Origin: Micrasema longulum
Taxonomy: Eukaryota > Arthropoda > Insecta > Trichoptera > Brachycentridae
Assembly (NCBI GenBank): GCA_022494885.1
Contig: JAGVSM010000836.1
Span: forward strand, 62,001-126,000
Direction of reading: 5' to 3'
Length of the DNA stretch: 64,000 nt
The notes below the pieces were generated by a model. It was not told the DNA's origin. It saw only the letters and a list, made by a program, of their open reading frames with translations, and did not search any database. Made by a program: the position numbers and the translations under genes. Positions 13,022 through 26,230 of this stretch are shown here, piece after piece (the stretch's first letter is position 1; every line of letters starts with the position of its first letter).

Positions 13022-13692
13022 CTAATTCCCTTCAAAGTTGTCCCCTTGAGCTGCTACCCACTTCTCTCAACGGTTCTACCACTGCCGGAAGCAACGCTGG
13101 AAAGACTCTTGTGTTATGGCGCGCAGATGGTCCGTCGCAATGTTCATGATGTCTTCCTTGGTCTGAAATCTGGTCCCTTTCAAAGGCCTTTTCAGCTGAA
13201 AAAACCCATCACCAGTGATCACTGTGTTGAGACAGTTGGGAATATTGATCACAGTCTCCAGCATGTTCTGTGCGATCTCCACACGAAGTTGCTTCTGCTC
13301 AATTGTCACCAACTTTGGCACAAATTTTGCTGAGACTCTTCTGAGGGCCATATCTTCAGTTAAAATTGAATAAATGGATCCAACACTAATGTTTATTTCA
13401 TTAGCAAGTTTTTTAATCGTTATTCGATGATTCTGCATGGCCAGGATCCTTACTTGATCAATGACAACATCAGTTTTGGATGTTGAGGACCTACCGCATC
13501 GTGCTTCACTCTCCACTAATGAATGGCCGTCTTCGAAGCTGTTATACCACTCCTTTATCTGTGTGGTGCCCATTGCTTGTCCTTGGGGGAGTGTTCGGAC
13601 ACTTTTTTAATTTTGCGGATAGTTTCCAGTTGAGAATTTCCAAGCTTTAAACAAAATTTGATGCAGTAACGTTGTTCAACTTTTTCTGTCAT
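13022..13692 (-). pseudogene. Internally deleted mariner-type transposase
   Basis: The minus-strand frame starts MTEKVEQRYCIKFCLKLG and continues, after one frameshift near 13570, with IKEWYNSFEDGHSLVE, GRSSTSKTD and LTEDMALRRVSAKFVPKL. This is the paired helix-turn-helix half of a mariner transposase. The first catalytic region VITGD is present. It then jumps straight to LKRPLKGTRFQTKEDIM, which normally follows the last catalytic Asp, so about 120 residues of the DDE/D core are missing. The C-terminus ends EKWVAAQGDNFEGN after two in-frame stops. I could not delimit TIRs. The element is non-autonomous and dead. Confidence 0.85.
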
Positions 13693-13904
13693 TTTGTTAA
13701 AACTAAAATCCGACGACAATAGTGGACACGTGATCACTCTTCAACGGCGTGACAGTGAATGGGTGGTACTGTGGTCGTGAAAAAAATTGAGCATGCGCTC
13801 TAGGTATATTTTTAAACGATTATTTAAGCTCCGCCCTCAAAACGTTATTTGTTTTGCCAATGGTGGGCAACTAATATGTAAAAGCCACTAATTGCCGTCT
13901 ATTT

Positions 13905-13965
13905 CAATAAATTAAAAACAATTAATAACCACAAAGTTAGTGCTTGAAATATAAAATTATATCAT
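13905..13965 (+). repeat. Short dispersed repeat, ACCACAAAGTTAGTGCTT family
   Basis: The segment reads TTAATAACCACAAAGTTAGT followed by GCTTGAAATA. It is the closest in-window match to the copy at 118-170, and the intervening sequence is unrelated. It lies 200 bp from the deleted mariner but has no clear link to it. Confidence 0.5.
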
Positions 13966-14996
13966 CTTTTAGTTTCAACCTCTGGGATTAATTAGCAAAA
14001 ATTCTTCGCATCTCTTTCTCGAAATAATTTTTGTTCATTTTTAATCACTAAAAACTACTTAATAGTATATTTGTGCTAAAAACAGATGTATCGAAGTGTC
14101 TTCCATTGTTTCAATGCTATTATCCCGATCAAATGTCTGAATCTATCAACAATGTTATTGTTAAGCAGAGGTAAGAATCTCCGATCGATTGTGTCAACTA
14201 ATTTAGGATTCAAAGGCTTTGAATACTATGGAGGTTCATTGTGTCAATTGGCCAGACAATTATCTAATGTCTGAGGTAGATTGTACAAGGTAATAATGAA
14301 TGTTCAAATAATGAAAGATGTCTCATCAAACGAAATTTATTTACTATCACACGATGTTTGGAGCCCAAATTCTAATAAACCAAATATTAACGTTGTTGAA
14401 AGTTTCGTAATATAAATATATGCACGGTGTAAACATGTGGACTGTATATTTAATTTGGTGGAATAAAAACGCCGTCTTTCCGTTTGGAAATCTTAGAGTT
14501 TATTGTATGACATTTAACTTTCCAACTTTACTCAATTACTAGTAATTGCTTTGGTATAAATATGATAAAATGGCGGCTAACTTTGCCAGAGCTAATATTA
14601 AGAACGAGGAACTTTATTTTAAGCTGATAAAATTGTCAAAAAAGAACGAGAAGGCCATTGCGGTTGTATTTGTAACCTTTCAATGTACTCTGAACATAGG
14701 CGCGTATTCGGCGCTACCAACATCAGAAAACCAAGATAATAAGAAATCAAGTTAGCAGTACAAGGAACTTATATAATAATAAATCCGTTCTTAATAAAAA
14801 TCCGGCCATACTTATTGCGACTAAATTTGCTTTTCAGTGCCATTTATTATATTCATTAGTTAAAAAGCTCGTCGTAAGGAATATTTTACAGATTAATAAA
14901 ATTTGTATAAATTCTCAAATCCAATCGTGTTTATCTACGCGTATCTCTTTTGCATTGCGATCCGTAAATTTACCTTTAGACTTACCTTTATAATTA

Positions 14997-15210
14997 TTTA
15001 TGTAGACCTCGCTTTTTATACATTCATTTGTCTTCTTGTGCACGCCCGCCGATTTTTCCGACTTTTGGCATGTCCATCCTCAAATATTTACTTGGCATTT
15101 CTTTCGTGGTCTTCTTTGATTTCTGCATCCATCAACATTTCCATCGTTAATCATTGTAGCCGTTTTTTCGCTGTCCATTCACTCCATATGTCCAAACCGA
15201 CGCGGTACTT
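14997..15210 (-). mobile_element. Non-LTR retrotransposon relic, second copy of the 1849-2030 family
   Basis: On the minus strand it reads FGHM near the start, then NVDGCRNQRRPRKK, and later KSAGVHKK-like and CIKSEVYI-like pieces, in the same order as the copy at 1849-2030. The FGH and GRPRK blocks are typical of the C-terminal region of RTE/R1-type LINE proteins. It is broken by stops and frameshifts. Confidence 0.5.
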
Positions 15211-15384
15211 TTTTTTATTCTGTCGATAATGCATCTCTCAGCCTTACATAATGTGCGGATCTTGACATTTTTGCAACAATCGTACATAGTTTAACCACAC
15301 ATTCGTATTATTCGCAAAGATCGTATTTTGACAGCATTTAGCCTACTTCAATCCTTAATTCATATTTTATTTAATAAATTATAC

Positions 15385-15440
15385 TATCTATAAAAAATAT
15401 AAAATGCGTATTTGAAGCACTAACTTTGTGTTGATTCATT
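15385..15440 (-). repeat. Short dispersed repeat, minus-strand copy
   Basis: On the minus strand this reads AACACAAAGTTAGTGCTTCA, matching the copies at 118-170 and 13905-13965. No larger element boundary is visible. Confidence 0.45.
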
Positions 15441-16894
15441 CACTTATTAATTGAATTATAACCGAACAATGCCAACTATTAACATCAGCCGGAAAATAAA
15501 GACGTACCTAAGAATACTAGTAATTTGAAAAAAAACTCCCGCCTATTTGATTTAGGTACTTATACAATTTTAAAGTTTCAAATTTCGTGGATATTTTAAG
15601 AAACATTTGCGTTGAAAGGGTTAATATATATCGAAAGCATACAGAGAGGCAAATTAAGATTGAAGTATTTACATAGTCACAAACTTATAGTTTTGTTATT
15701 TAAAACACTTTTGATTTGAAGTTTTGTTTTGCTTTACATAGACAAAGGATTGGCAATGTATTGTGTTGATATAGAAGTATTTTGATTTTGTCAATATTTC
15801 CTGTAGCAGACTTACTTGATCAATATACAATTATCCACTTTGTCAATAAGTTTTTAGATATAAATAAAAAAATTAAAACCCAGCACCAAAACTTGATAAA
15901 AAAATCACAAAATTACCAAAAATTGACTTATCCAGATTACCTTGCACGCTCACAATGTATGTAATTTTGAAAATTCTCCATAAAAAACAAATAATTTTCT
16001 CTTATTACAAATTAAACAAAGAAACCAAATCATATTGAAAATATTTGAACTTTGTCACGTACCATTTCATCAGTACACATTCTTGTATCTAATTTTCTAG
16101 TATTCCATGTTGGTCCAGAATAATCTTTTCCTATTTTCGTTTCGTGTCTGAGATTAATGAACCATTTTGTTCTCTAGACGTTTCGTCTGGAAAATATAAT
16201 GATAGTAAGTCTAGGAAAATATTTCCTAAGGAAATATGTTACAGATATTCATATTCCCGTAAGAAATACACTTATTTCACGTCTTTTCTTTATCACACTA
16301 CATTTATAGTTATGTAAAACACATTTTTTTCTATGAATACTTTAATCTCAATTGAGAAAAGGGCTTCTGTTGATTAAATTGTTTTTATTAATCGTATTAT
16401 ACTTATGTTACGTTTTTTTTATAACTATTTCAATTAATTTTAATCAAAAGCAGCATTGTACTGGCTTTTTTAATCTTTCACAACTCTTTTAAATAAAATG
16501 TGTTATCATAACTTTCATTTATATTAGTATGTACCTTTGATGATTAAACATGGAAGTTCATTTTTTGCTATTGTGAAGTTTAAAATGCGTAAATTATCGC
16601 AAAAAGCTATTATCTACATAAATAAAACACAGAATTTCACTTTCGTCATAAAAATGCATTATTGAGTTTGAATAAAAATCTTAAATCTACTTTGTTTTAA
16701 TGTAAAAAACATTAGTAGTCCCAGATGTACTATTTTAACATATATTTTTATCATCAAAAAAATCGTTATTTTTTTAAAGTTTCGTTGATTTTTCGAAGTT
16801 TCTTTATAGATAAAAATTATCTAATTTGGTTTTAAAAAAATCATGTTTTGGAAATTGCACGATCTTGTTTCCTGAACAATACAATACATTAAAT

Positions 16895-16945
16895 TTTGTG
16901 ATAGTATTCCCATCCTTATTCTACCGCTATGTCAAAGCGTTACTT
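16895..16945 (-). repeat. Fragment of the TTATAAACCTGGT palindromic MITE family
   Basis: GATAGTATTCCCATCCTTAT and the following TCTACCGCTATGTCAAAGCG match, in inverted orientation, the inner arm of the element at 4411-4566. Only this inner part is recognisable. Confidence 0.4.
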
Positions 16946-18189
16946 TCAAAAGTTTATTCAAATATTTTTATTTTCAAAAATTAAATTTCATAAAGTCATT
17001 GTTGTGTTCAAATCCATTGTAAAGTATTTTCGACTGTCCTACGTTTCTTGCTCAAAAATAAATTATTTATTTCATATATTGTTTCCGTTATTTACAGATT
17101 TTGTTTTTATATTCGACTTGATGGGATTATCACAAAATTTGAGTCAAACCAAAATATTTGATTTACCATAATATAAAATATAAGATTGAAATATATATAC
17201 ATAAAAGAAAATATAAAGTATTAGAAAAGTGTTTAGAATAATTATTATTTAAGTTGATCAGGACAATGTCTGATGATCTGAATGATCTTTAATTCTGTAA
17301 TATTTTTTTTTAGAAAATTTAAAATGGTTCGTTTGAAAAATTTGTATAATTTATTTTAATTTTAACTTTTGTTTTTTCTAAGTAATTACTAAACTGTTAA
17401 TAATAAATAAGTAAATACGTCATGAAACATGCAAATTTTTTGACAATAACTTCTTGAAAACATGTTTATATATTATTTATGCTTTATAAGATTAGTTCAT
17501 AATCTTAAGAACTTATACATACATTCGATATCACAATTTATCAGTGATTTTCAAAACTTATTTGAAATATTTCAAGACTTTTAATTTCTCTAGGGACTCA
17601 TTGTACAAATTTAAATTCTAGTGCAACGAGTTTTTCTCCTCTTTGATGATTTTTTTCTTCTGTTTTTTTGTGTTTTTTTAACATGTTTAATAAACTACAA
17701 AAGAAATACATTTGGCGAAAGTACACATGATGAAAACGAAACGAATACTTCATTAAAAAAGAAAAAACTTCTAGTGATTGGTGTAGGACGGCATTGTTCG
17801 TTATATTTAATTTTATTTTTGATTCGGTTAACCAATTATTTGTTTATGAATAAAAATTTTGACCTTTATTATACTGCGAGAAGGCCATTTTTTTATGCTC
17901 GTTTGATTAGCACGAAATAAAATCCGTATTAAGTTGGGACTACCAATATATTTGCCTTGTCTAATACCCTGTCACTGGATCAGTCACTTTGTTAAAGACA
18001 TTAGCGCCGCGACGCCGGCGCCTGTCGACGTCGACAATTGCCTCCTCCAAAAACTCCTCTTAACTAATGTAAGACGTCAAACTGCTGTCCCGTCGCGTCG
18101 AATAAGATTCAACTGAACAAGTTTCCAATAAATTAATTTACAAGTTAGCGAATATTCTGGCAAAATCAATAAATTTCTCCGTTCACATG

Positions 18190-18275
18190 GCGGCAACGGC
18201 TTCGGCGCATGACTCACACACGGGAGGTTCCTGGTTCGATTCCCGGCGAGAACACAAAAATTCTGTGTGTGTGGG
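18190..18275 (+). mobile_element. tRNA-derived SINE head
   Basis: The B-box GGTTCGATTCC (18233-18243) is a perfect Pol III consensus match. It is preceded by GACTCACACACGGGAGGTTC and followed by CGGCGAGAACACAAAAA. The element at 50205-50370 is a sister copy. The sequence does not complete a tRNA cloverleaf. Confidence 0.6.
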
Positions 18276-20159
18276 GGTTCTGTGCTTTCACTTCACGTTG
18301 TGTTGCAAAAAAAGTAATCAACAATTATAAAAAGTTTAGATCGTCGCGAGAAATTTAATAAATAATTATAATAATTTTAATTAATATCATTAAAAACATC
18401 GAAATACTTTAGTGGAAATAGACTTTTCTAACTGAATTTAATAAAAGTAAACCCTGTTTTTGCTATCAGTTCGATGACAAACTAATTTTTTATAGTTTAT
18501 CGGCGCAATTATTATTATTTTTTTTTTAATGTTAAAAAATATTGTAATATAACGTAATATGTAATTTTATGAATTAGGACTGAAAAAAAATCTTGTTGGG
18601 TTGATCATGAGGAAAAATGACAATATCCGACAGAGGATTTTCGTATAATTAGCCAAACGCACAGTGAAACGGACAGTGAGAGTATCAGAGTTAAATTCAG
18701 TTAAAATAGCGGTTTGTGAAACTGAGTAAATCGTTTGTTGACAAAAAAAACGTTGTTTTTTAGTATGAGTAAAACCGATAGGAAGATTCATGGTCTTTAA
18801 AACGGTTTTCGGGTATGTGGAGGGAGTGCTTTCATTGCTTTAAATCAAAGATCGTACAATAACGACGGGTGTGCGAAAAATGTAAAGTTGTCTGAGTCAA
18901 AAATCTTTTATATTTGATCTTGAAAAAGTTGTATAAAGACTTTGTTTCTTGGTTTGAAAAAACATATAGATATATACAACTGACCCAAGTATCAAATGAT
19001 ATACTTTTGCACTTAATAAGTTGTGACATTAAACCGCTATCTTGTAAAGTTGAAAAAAATCACATGTGTCGTTTTTTTTTACAATCAAGACGAAACATTT
19101 TCTCTACAGTAGGTAACTTCTTATCTACAAGTATTTGATACATGAATCACTCAATTAACCGTTTATTAAATCGTCCATCGGTAGAGGTATTTTGATATGA
19201 AATTTCGGGTTCAACATCTGGGAGAGGTTTTGTTTAGGAAAGCGTCCTATTCAATTGTTTGGAAAATGTAAACCATATATTACTATCATCCCTTGTATGA
19301 ATCTTAAATCCATTACTCACATCCCTTGTTTCGGATACTTAAATCGATTGGAAAACAGAATTTTCCTTAACATATTTACCTAAGCAGTATAGAAATTATA
19401 CGACACATTTCTCCAAACTTAATTTTACGAATATTTTCCAGTCTAAAAAATGAAGACCCATAAATTTATTTATCATTTTTATAAATAAACTTAATGTGGA
19501 GTACATGTATAACGCTATTTTGCATTCCTAGTGTTAGAAACTTTAAAAAAAAGTACAATTTGCCAAGAACTTCTTTTTGTTGAGAATTTTAACAGCCATA
19601 GCCAATTCTTTTTTTTAAAGGCATAACCCGCTGACCCTCAATTGAACGAAGTTATGCAGAAAACAGCCAGCCATAGAAAAGTGAAACTAAAACACCTTTG
19701 TGAAAAGAGTGAATAAACAAATCTCCACCACTGTTGGAATGTTTTTGACTTTAACAAATGATAAACAAGGAATATATTAGTTTTTTTTTTACATTACAAA
19801 CAATAATTTAATTACCTTTGTATTTGACCAAATTTAATGATTTTTAAAATTAGTTAAAATTTCTAGTGCTATGAGTGTTTTCTGCAAATTGAGAAATACC
19901 GTTTTAGTAATTGATACCATTTTCAGATGGTGATTAAAACAATTTTTCTCTATGAAAGCGGTCTGGCTGTTTTTAGAAGAACATTTAATTGACCTTACTG
20001 CACCCGATTACACCAATATCTCATTTTTTCAAAATTGTGGACTGGCTGCTTTCTTCATAACTACGTTCAATTTCAGGAGCTCATCAGCAGTTGGGAAGGA
20101 AAACGTATGAAAGTGAGTTGAAAAAACACTACAACATCCAATAAAGAATAAATCTTTCT

Positions 20160-20250
20160 TGGATTTGTATCTCGCAACCGGGAATCGAAGCCGTGACGCC
20201 AGTTTCAATGTTGGCCATCTTACCTACTGTAACAAGGTGCTTGTAGCATG
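20160..20250 (-). mobile_element. tRNA-derived SINE head
   Basis: On the minus strand a B-box-like GGCTTCGATTCC (20181-20192) is preceded by an AAACTGGCGTCAC segment. It is followed by a GGATACAAATCC-like segment and then AAGAAAGAT. The GGCGTC-(N)-TTCGATTCCCG order matches the SINE head at 39437, so the two probably belong to one family. Confidence 0.5.
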
Positions 20251-20759
20251 ACTAAAAATATGTGAATAATCTTGAATCTTTTTTTTTTCCACATCCACTC
20301 TCAAGTGACGCATGTGGACATCATCAGACACTTCCAGAAGGCCTTATCGCCGTCCCTTATTTTGGCCGAATTAAGCCAAACGATCGTCATCGACGACCTT
20401 CCAGGTCGGTGGGAGCCCGCAGGTGTAAATCATAGGCAACTCGAGATAAGGTTCTCCTGAACCATGCGCAGCACGTGTCCAAGCCAGTTCCGTCGCCGCA
20501 TCCTCAAGACGCTCATCATATGAGGCTGCTGCGTGCGTTCTCTAACTTCAATGTTAGTTATGAAATCGAACCACCTTATACCTAATATTCTTCTCAAGCA
20601 CTTACTCTCAAAACTCAGAAGTTTTGTGTTCCTCTTTTAGCTTTGATATGGTGCTAAGATTCGCAACCATATAGGGGTATTGGTATTATAAAAGAGTTAA
20701 ATAATCGCATTTGATCGAGTATAGACCAGAGTTCCAGACAACACGCATCATGTTAAAAG

Positions 20760-21695
20760 GTCAATGTTTACAATCTTCTTTTCTGCAGCCTTATTCTCTC
20801 CACTGCTGGATAAAGACCTCTTCCAAACGTCTCCATTCCTTCACCCGCTTTAATCATCTACGTTTTACCGGCAATAGAGGCAATGTCGTCGACCCATCTT
20901 TTCTGTGGCCTTCCAACACTTCTTTTGTTTGCCCATGGTCTCCACTTCATTATTCTGGGTGTCCACCTGCCATCATTTTGTCTCACCAAGTGCCCTACCC
21001 ACTGCCATTTCAATTTCGCTGCACGATCCATGATATCCATGACTCCGGTTTGGCGCCTTATTTCTTCATGTCTTATTCTGTCTCTTAGACATACACCGAG
21101 CATTTGTCTTTCTATGGATCGTTGGGTGCATTTTAATTTTTGGCTACTTTTTTGTGTTATAGCGATGGTTTCTAGTCCGTATGTTGTCACCGGCAATATC
21201 CACGATTCATATACTTGTCTTTTCAAGCATATAAGGACTTGTTTATTTTCAAAAATATATTTTAATCTGCCGAAAGCAGCCCCTATTCTTCTCGGTAACT
21301 CCGCTATCCGGTTATCTTTACCAAGTTTGACTTTGTGTCCTAGTATTCATCAACCACTTCGATTTTATAATCGTTAATGAAAATGTCTTGTCCGGTTGGA
21401 CTCATAATCTTTGTTTTATAAATATTCATTTCCAAACCAATCTTTTTTAAAGCCTCATGTAGTTCCATAATCATTTTGCCTAGTTCATCCATGTCTTTAC
21501 TTATGACTACTACTCGTATATCATCTGCAAATCTGAGATGACTCAAGTACATGCCATCGATTTTTACACCTTTATTTTCCCAATTTAGGGTTTTAAATGC
21601 ATTCTTTAAGGCTAGCGTAAAGAGTTTTGGCGATAGTGTGTCCCCTTGTCTGACACCTTTTTCTATTTTGATTTTATCAGTTTTTGTGTCCTATG
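20760..21695 (-). mobile_element. RTE-like non-LTR retrotransposon relic (RT to C-terminus)
   Basis: On the minus strand it begins with KGVRQGDTLSPKLF and the catalytic LRFADDI box (about 21520-21540). It continues MELHEALKKIGLEMNIYKTK, then, after a frame change, ESWILPVTTYGLETI. It ends with RQTGVMDIMDRAAKLKWQWV, RWTPRIMKW and GRPQKRWVDDIASIAGKT. This motif order is typical of endonuclease-reverse transcriptase LINEs of the RTE type in insects. Two main open pieces (21340-21552 and 20858-21226) are separated by a frame break, and the N-terminal endonuclease and most of the RT are absent, so this is a 5'-truncated dead copy. The FADD box itself is intact. Confidence 0.85.
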
Positions 21696-24325
21696 AGGAC
21701 ACAAAATGTTAACAATACTTGAGTCAGTAAAAAAGTCCAGTCTTAATTTAATAATACATAATATATGAGTTTACATAGTCATTTGTGTTTTTTTATTCTT
21801 TTGCACCACAAAAGACCTAAAATAAAAATAAGATTTAAAAAACATTGTTGAATTTTCCCTTACATTTTTTACTATGATAACGATACTGAAAAATATTTAT
21901 TACTATTTTGTAGTGTAGTGGGAAATATTTTATAGTATTTCAAAAACGGGAATAGTTAACAAAGTTGGGAATGCGTAGTAACTACGGTATTTTGAAGAGT
22001 TAATTAGATAAGTCGTTCATACTACTTCCAAACTATTCAATAGGGTCTATCAGAACTCGTCCAATAGACTCTCTTAAACTCTATTTATTGCTTAAGTCCT
22101 CTGGGGTGAACTGCGGAGTATTTCATAACCCACCCTTGCCCCTTGCGAGATTTTATTAAATTGCCGAAACTCTTGAAAAAGTCCAACATTCTTTTTATTA
22201 AAGCTGATAAATTCCAATCCACCCTCGTGTCTGCGAGAGAAACATCCCCACGGTAGCCATTGTGAATTAAATGAGGTTTTCTGGCATTACTTTACTCACA
22301 AAGGAACACAACTTCTAGAAGTTAACCTATTAGTGATAGAAAAACTCATGAAATATCCCGACAATAATAATTTGGACATGATTCTTATGATCCTCACTTC
22401 AAAACAACACTACAAAGAAAAATATCATCACGACATGACACTTATGTTAGACATAAAATTGTGTCGACAACTTTCGGATAGACGGAATGGTGCTTGAATT
22501 GTCAAATGCTAAACAATATTAAATAAACTAAATTACCCTACAATGCACGCCGACTCGAACATGGATAAAAAACATTAGTAATTTGATGATTTTATTCCAC
22601 TCATATCAATCAAATTAATATTACACAAAACTTAAACTTAATATATTACGCCCTGCCCTTTCAAACTGGAAAGGTAAACCTCATTAATTAAAAATGTAAT
22701 GTAATTTAATTGTTTTATTTGGTTTAAATCGTTCGTGTAATATATTTATATATTATAATATACAAATATTTTGTGTTTTTTTTATTTTATTATTGTATAA
22801 TTGAATGTGCTTCTACTATTGATGGTATGTCTCAACTCAACACAGGTCTTTTAATCCCATGGATTTAGGAAGATCAGTGCTACAGGAAATCGGATGTAAA
22901 AAATGTTTCCTGTCGCACTGTAAAAATAAGAACATTTAATTGTACAGCGAAATATCTCGAAAATGTACGAAAAAAAATTTTTTTTTAAAAGTATTTCGAG
23001 CTACATCCCAAGTTCTTAAAAATCAACCAATTGTAGAGTACTGTGATACATTTCCGGTTTCCGGGAAGCCAACTCACTAATCAGCAGAACTCATCGATTA
23101 GAACTTGTAACGTCACTGGCAAAGTAATTTCACAATTACAAAACTTTTAAAAATCATAGCTCTGATAATACGATACATAAAAATATTTACAAATTTTATT
23201 TGACATAGTTTAATAGTATATTAACTAATACTTTTTTTTAAACCAGTGAATTTTCGTATTTGGGATACGTGACTTTTTCGACAATTTATTAAAGAATAGA
23301 TAAATAGAAAGTAAAAACATTTCCAAAAATTTATTTTCATATAAATAAAATACTTTGTAGGCCTGTAGATTCCTTTTTTATTTTTCCAATAATTGGTGTA
23401 ATTATTATCTCTTTTAAGCTACAACTGTGGCCCTTTGTTGTGACTAATTCGTTTCGTTAATTCATTTGTATCGTATGGAGAAGGAACGAGAGCGAAATAT
23501 GGTTTTTATTGCGTTAGAATGAGATAGATATATGGCGAACGAACGAACTTACGAAATGAAATAGGAAAATATCACATACTACGAATACCGATAAAAATAT
23601 ATGAAATGGATTTAGAAAAATTAATTGTATTTTCAAAATTAATGTGAATATTGTGGAGAAATGTTTTCATACAATGTCATACATATGAAACAAGGGGTAA
23701 AAAAAAGATAAGATTACCAATGTGGAGAAAAACAGAATCTTCAAACTCATTGTACAAGGGATTGAAGCTGTATCATGAGTTATCTGAAGAAATAAAGAAG
23801 ATAGAAAAGATCTAAATATTTAAAATTAATTTGAAAAAATATGTTTTGAGAAATTTTTATAAAAAAATTGGAATGTTATCAAAAGTTTATATTAGTTCTT
23901 AAGATGTTATGAACTAACTTAATAAAGCATAAATAAATACAAAAATGTAAAAAAGAAATTTAATTGCTAGAAAAACGCGACGTGTTTGGCCTTGGTTATT
24001 GTGACGTCAAGATTCATGATATTGTTTTACTGAAATTTCGATGGCAAGAAACAAATAATTATGAATCATGACGTCTTAGGAGCGTGGCCAATGGCCATGA
24101 CCGTTTTGCGGGAATTCAAAATTACAAATCTAAAAATATCTTGTATGCTACTAATAATAAGCAAAAAAAAAATTTTACTGGACAGTATTCCATACTTTTT
24201 TATTACTTTTAAAATGTTTTTTAAAAAGGTGATATTTTTCTATTGTGACAAAAAAGTCTGCATATATCTTCAACCTCGACAAATTAATAATGTCTTAGTA
24301 TTATCCATCAATATTATTCATCTGC

Positions 24326-24349
24326 TTGCCAAAACTGAAGTTTTGGCAA
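24326..24349. repeat. Perfect 11-bp-arm hairpin
   Basis: TTGCCAAAACT and AGTTTTGGCAA flank a two-base loop. No T-tract or neighbouring gene gives it an obvious role. It is within intron. Confidence 0.5.
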
Positions 24350-24799
24350 ATTGTTATTAAGTCATTATTTTCCCGTCTGTTTTATGCCAAGAAACGGGTG
24401 AAGACGTAACAAAACGATTGTGGCGTATTTCCTTCCATATCCGTTACTACCCGTGATAAATGACTATCGCCATTCCTGTAAAGATTTGGCTGGCCTGTAT
24501 GCACTGGGGCAGAACTTTGATTCTGCGCCAACAGATGGCTCCAACTTTGGCCATCTGGTGTGACCTGTTGAATAAATTTATCCAAACTGTGAATCAACGT
24601 GGTGGAAACGCCATGGGTACTGATAAAGCTTGAAATATAACAGTTTATGAATGTTTCAAATAGGCTAGTAACAACTATTAGACGTAAAATAGTTATTGAC
24701 GTCTTCAAAAAGGCGAATCGTGATTGCTAGTGATTTTTAACTGGCTGGTGGCTTCACTGATTATACACCTGGGCCTCGATTATGATGGGAAGATAAAGA

Positions 24800-25115
24800 C
24801 GTCATACCTTCACCTTGACGGTAAAGTCGAAGATAAATTCTCTCTAGCAATTACAAAGATACACTACCGACCCCCACCATAAAGTTTTACGTAGGTACAT
24901 CGATATGAAACAAGAGGAAGCGTACGTCACGGTACACATATCTTCGCACTAAAATGACATAATTTCAGTACGACGTCATAGTTGCAGATAAAATTCTCCT
25001 CGCCGATTACGAAGATACACTACCGATCCCCCCACTATCAAGTTTTGATGTAAGTACATCTGTTTGTATCGACGGGTCTAGAACCCCTCGATACGTTTAT
25101 CTACGCATTAAAAGT
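24800..25115. repeat. Tandem duplication, ~155-bp period
   Basis: GACGTCATA, then GATAAA(A)TTCTC, AAGATACACTACCGA and a CCCC run appear at about 24800-24895 and again at 24973-25040. Each copy ends with a (C/T)GCA(C/T)TAAAA-type segment. The copies have diverged by substitutions and short indels. Confidence 0.6.
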
Positions 25116-26084
25116 GACAAAAATTTTGTTCCACCGAGCATTTTTTTCTTACGATTTATTTAAATTTTTAATCGTTCTGAGGTGGGCACTTTTTTCTTAA
25201 AAGCCTATTAAAAATATGAGAGAGAAATAAGTAAATGTTAAAGTCGAATTGAATTCCGACATTACTTTCAGTTTTAACAAAGAGCAGCTAGATGCAAAAA
25301 ATAATGTCGTTAGATTCTGTCGTATTAATATATATGAGTATCTAGGCGTAAGAATGTTGCCACTTTAAAAAAATTATTCGTTTTTGTATTTTTTCTGTGT
25401 TTTACTACCTATCTGAGTTTAGGTATCGAGACGTTAAAGGAGCCGGCTTTGTAATCAATCCGTAGATAAATACAGTCGGTCGTTAAGCGTGCCGTCTAGG
25501 TTATTGCCAAAAGTCATTTAAAAATCATTTTTAAGCAAGCATTTTGTTGTTTGAATTGAGATTCATTGGAGTTTATAATCGCTTTAAAGTGGAAACTTTT
25601 TATAACAGAAGCCTTTATAAAATATAAATTAAAACTATTTTAAATTTAAATGAAGTAAGGTACGTAGACTAAATCATGAAGACCATTCATTGGTTGGTTT
25701 CGATCATATGATAGAACATACCTAGGTAGATTGTTCATTCTACCCCAAATTGATCCCCATTTTAATAGCGAGTTATTTACGACTCATTAAAAATAGCCCT
25801 CAAAATCAAATATTTGGGTGAAATATAAAAAAAAATAATCGCTTTTTGTCTCTCTGTCGAGTTATGTTTTTGGACTTTCTGTAGTTTACCTCTGCCATAC
25901 AGACGTGTTGTCGCTAAAGTGAGAATTTTGAACGAAAATTCGGTAGAACCACCTTCCTCCACTAATTATTTTACGCGTGTTCTCGTGACGCGATGGTTGA
26001 CATATGTTTTTTAAACAAGCTTTTTACTTTCCTCGTTTATTTTCGAATTGAAAAATTGCCTTTAAAATTTTGATTATTCATTCT

Positions 26085-26230
26085 GTTATGTTTTATTCCC
26101 GTTCGGAAGTAAACGCTGCAATTGCAGCGAGTTAGTGGCAAAACTAACTTGTAATAACGATAATTCTCTGTGGTCGTATTATCTGGAATGTTCCCGCATA
26201 TTTTTGGCGGCAAACTTGCCATGAATTTCC
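26085..26230 (+). repeat. Dispersed repeat, copy 1 (ATTGCAGCGA...TGTTCCCGCATAT family)
   Basis: AATTGCAGCGAGTTAGTGGC and TGGAATGTTCCCGCATATTT match, in the same order and spacing, the copy at 38850-38962. The homologous block is about 110 bp. It is moderately GC-rich relative to the flanks. Identity to any known element is not evident. Confidence 0.6.

Noticed and set aside
14086..14755. Small + strand frames at 14086 and 14546
   Set aside because: The 14546 frame has some coding-like composition, but no splice sites, homologous family or neighbouring exon supports it.
20711..21377. Long + strand open frames at 20711-21088 and 20883-21377
   Set aside because: They are the antisense shadow of the RTE-like reverse transcriptase frame on the minus strand.
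24382..24708. 108-codon minus-strand open frame (with a QQVTPDGQSWSHLLAQNQSS segment)
   Set aside because: Part of the composition looks protein-like, but there is no recognisable domain, no flanking splice sites and no start context. Not strong enough to list as a gene.
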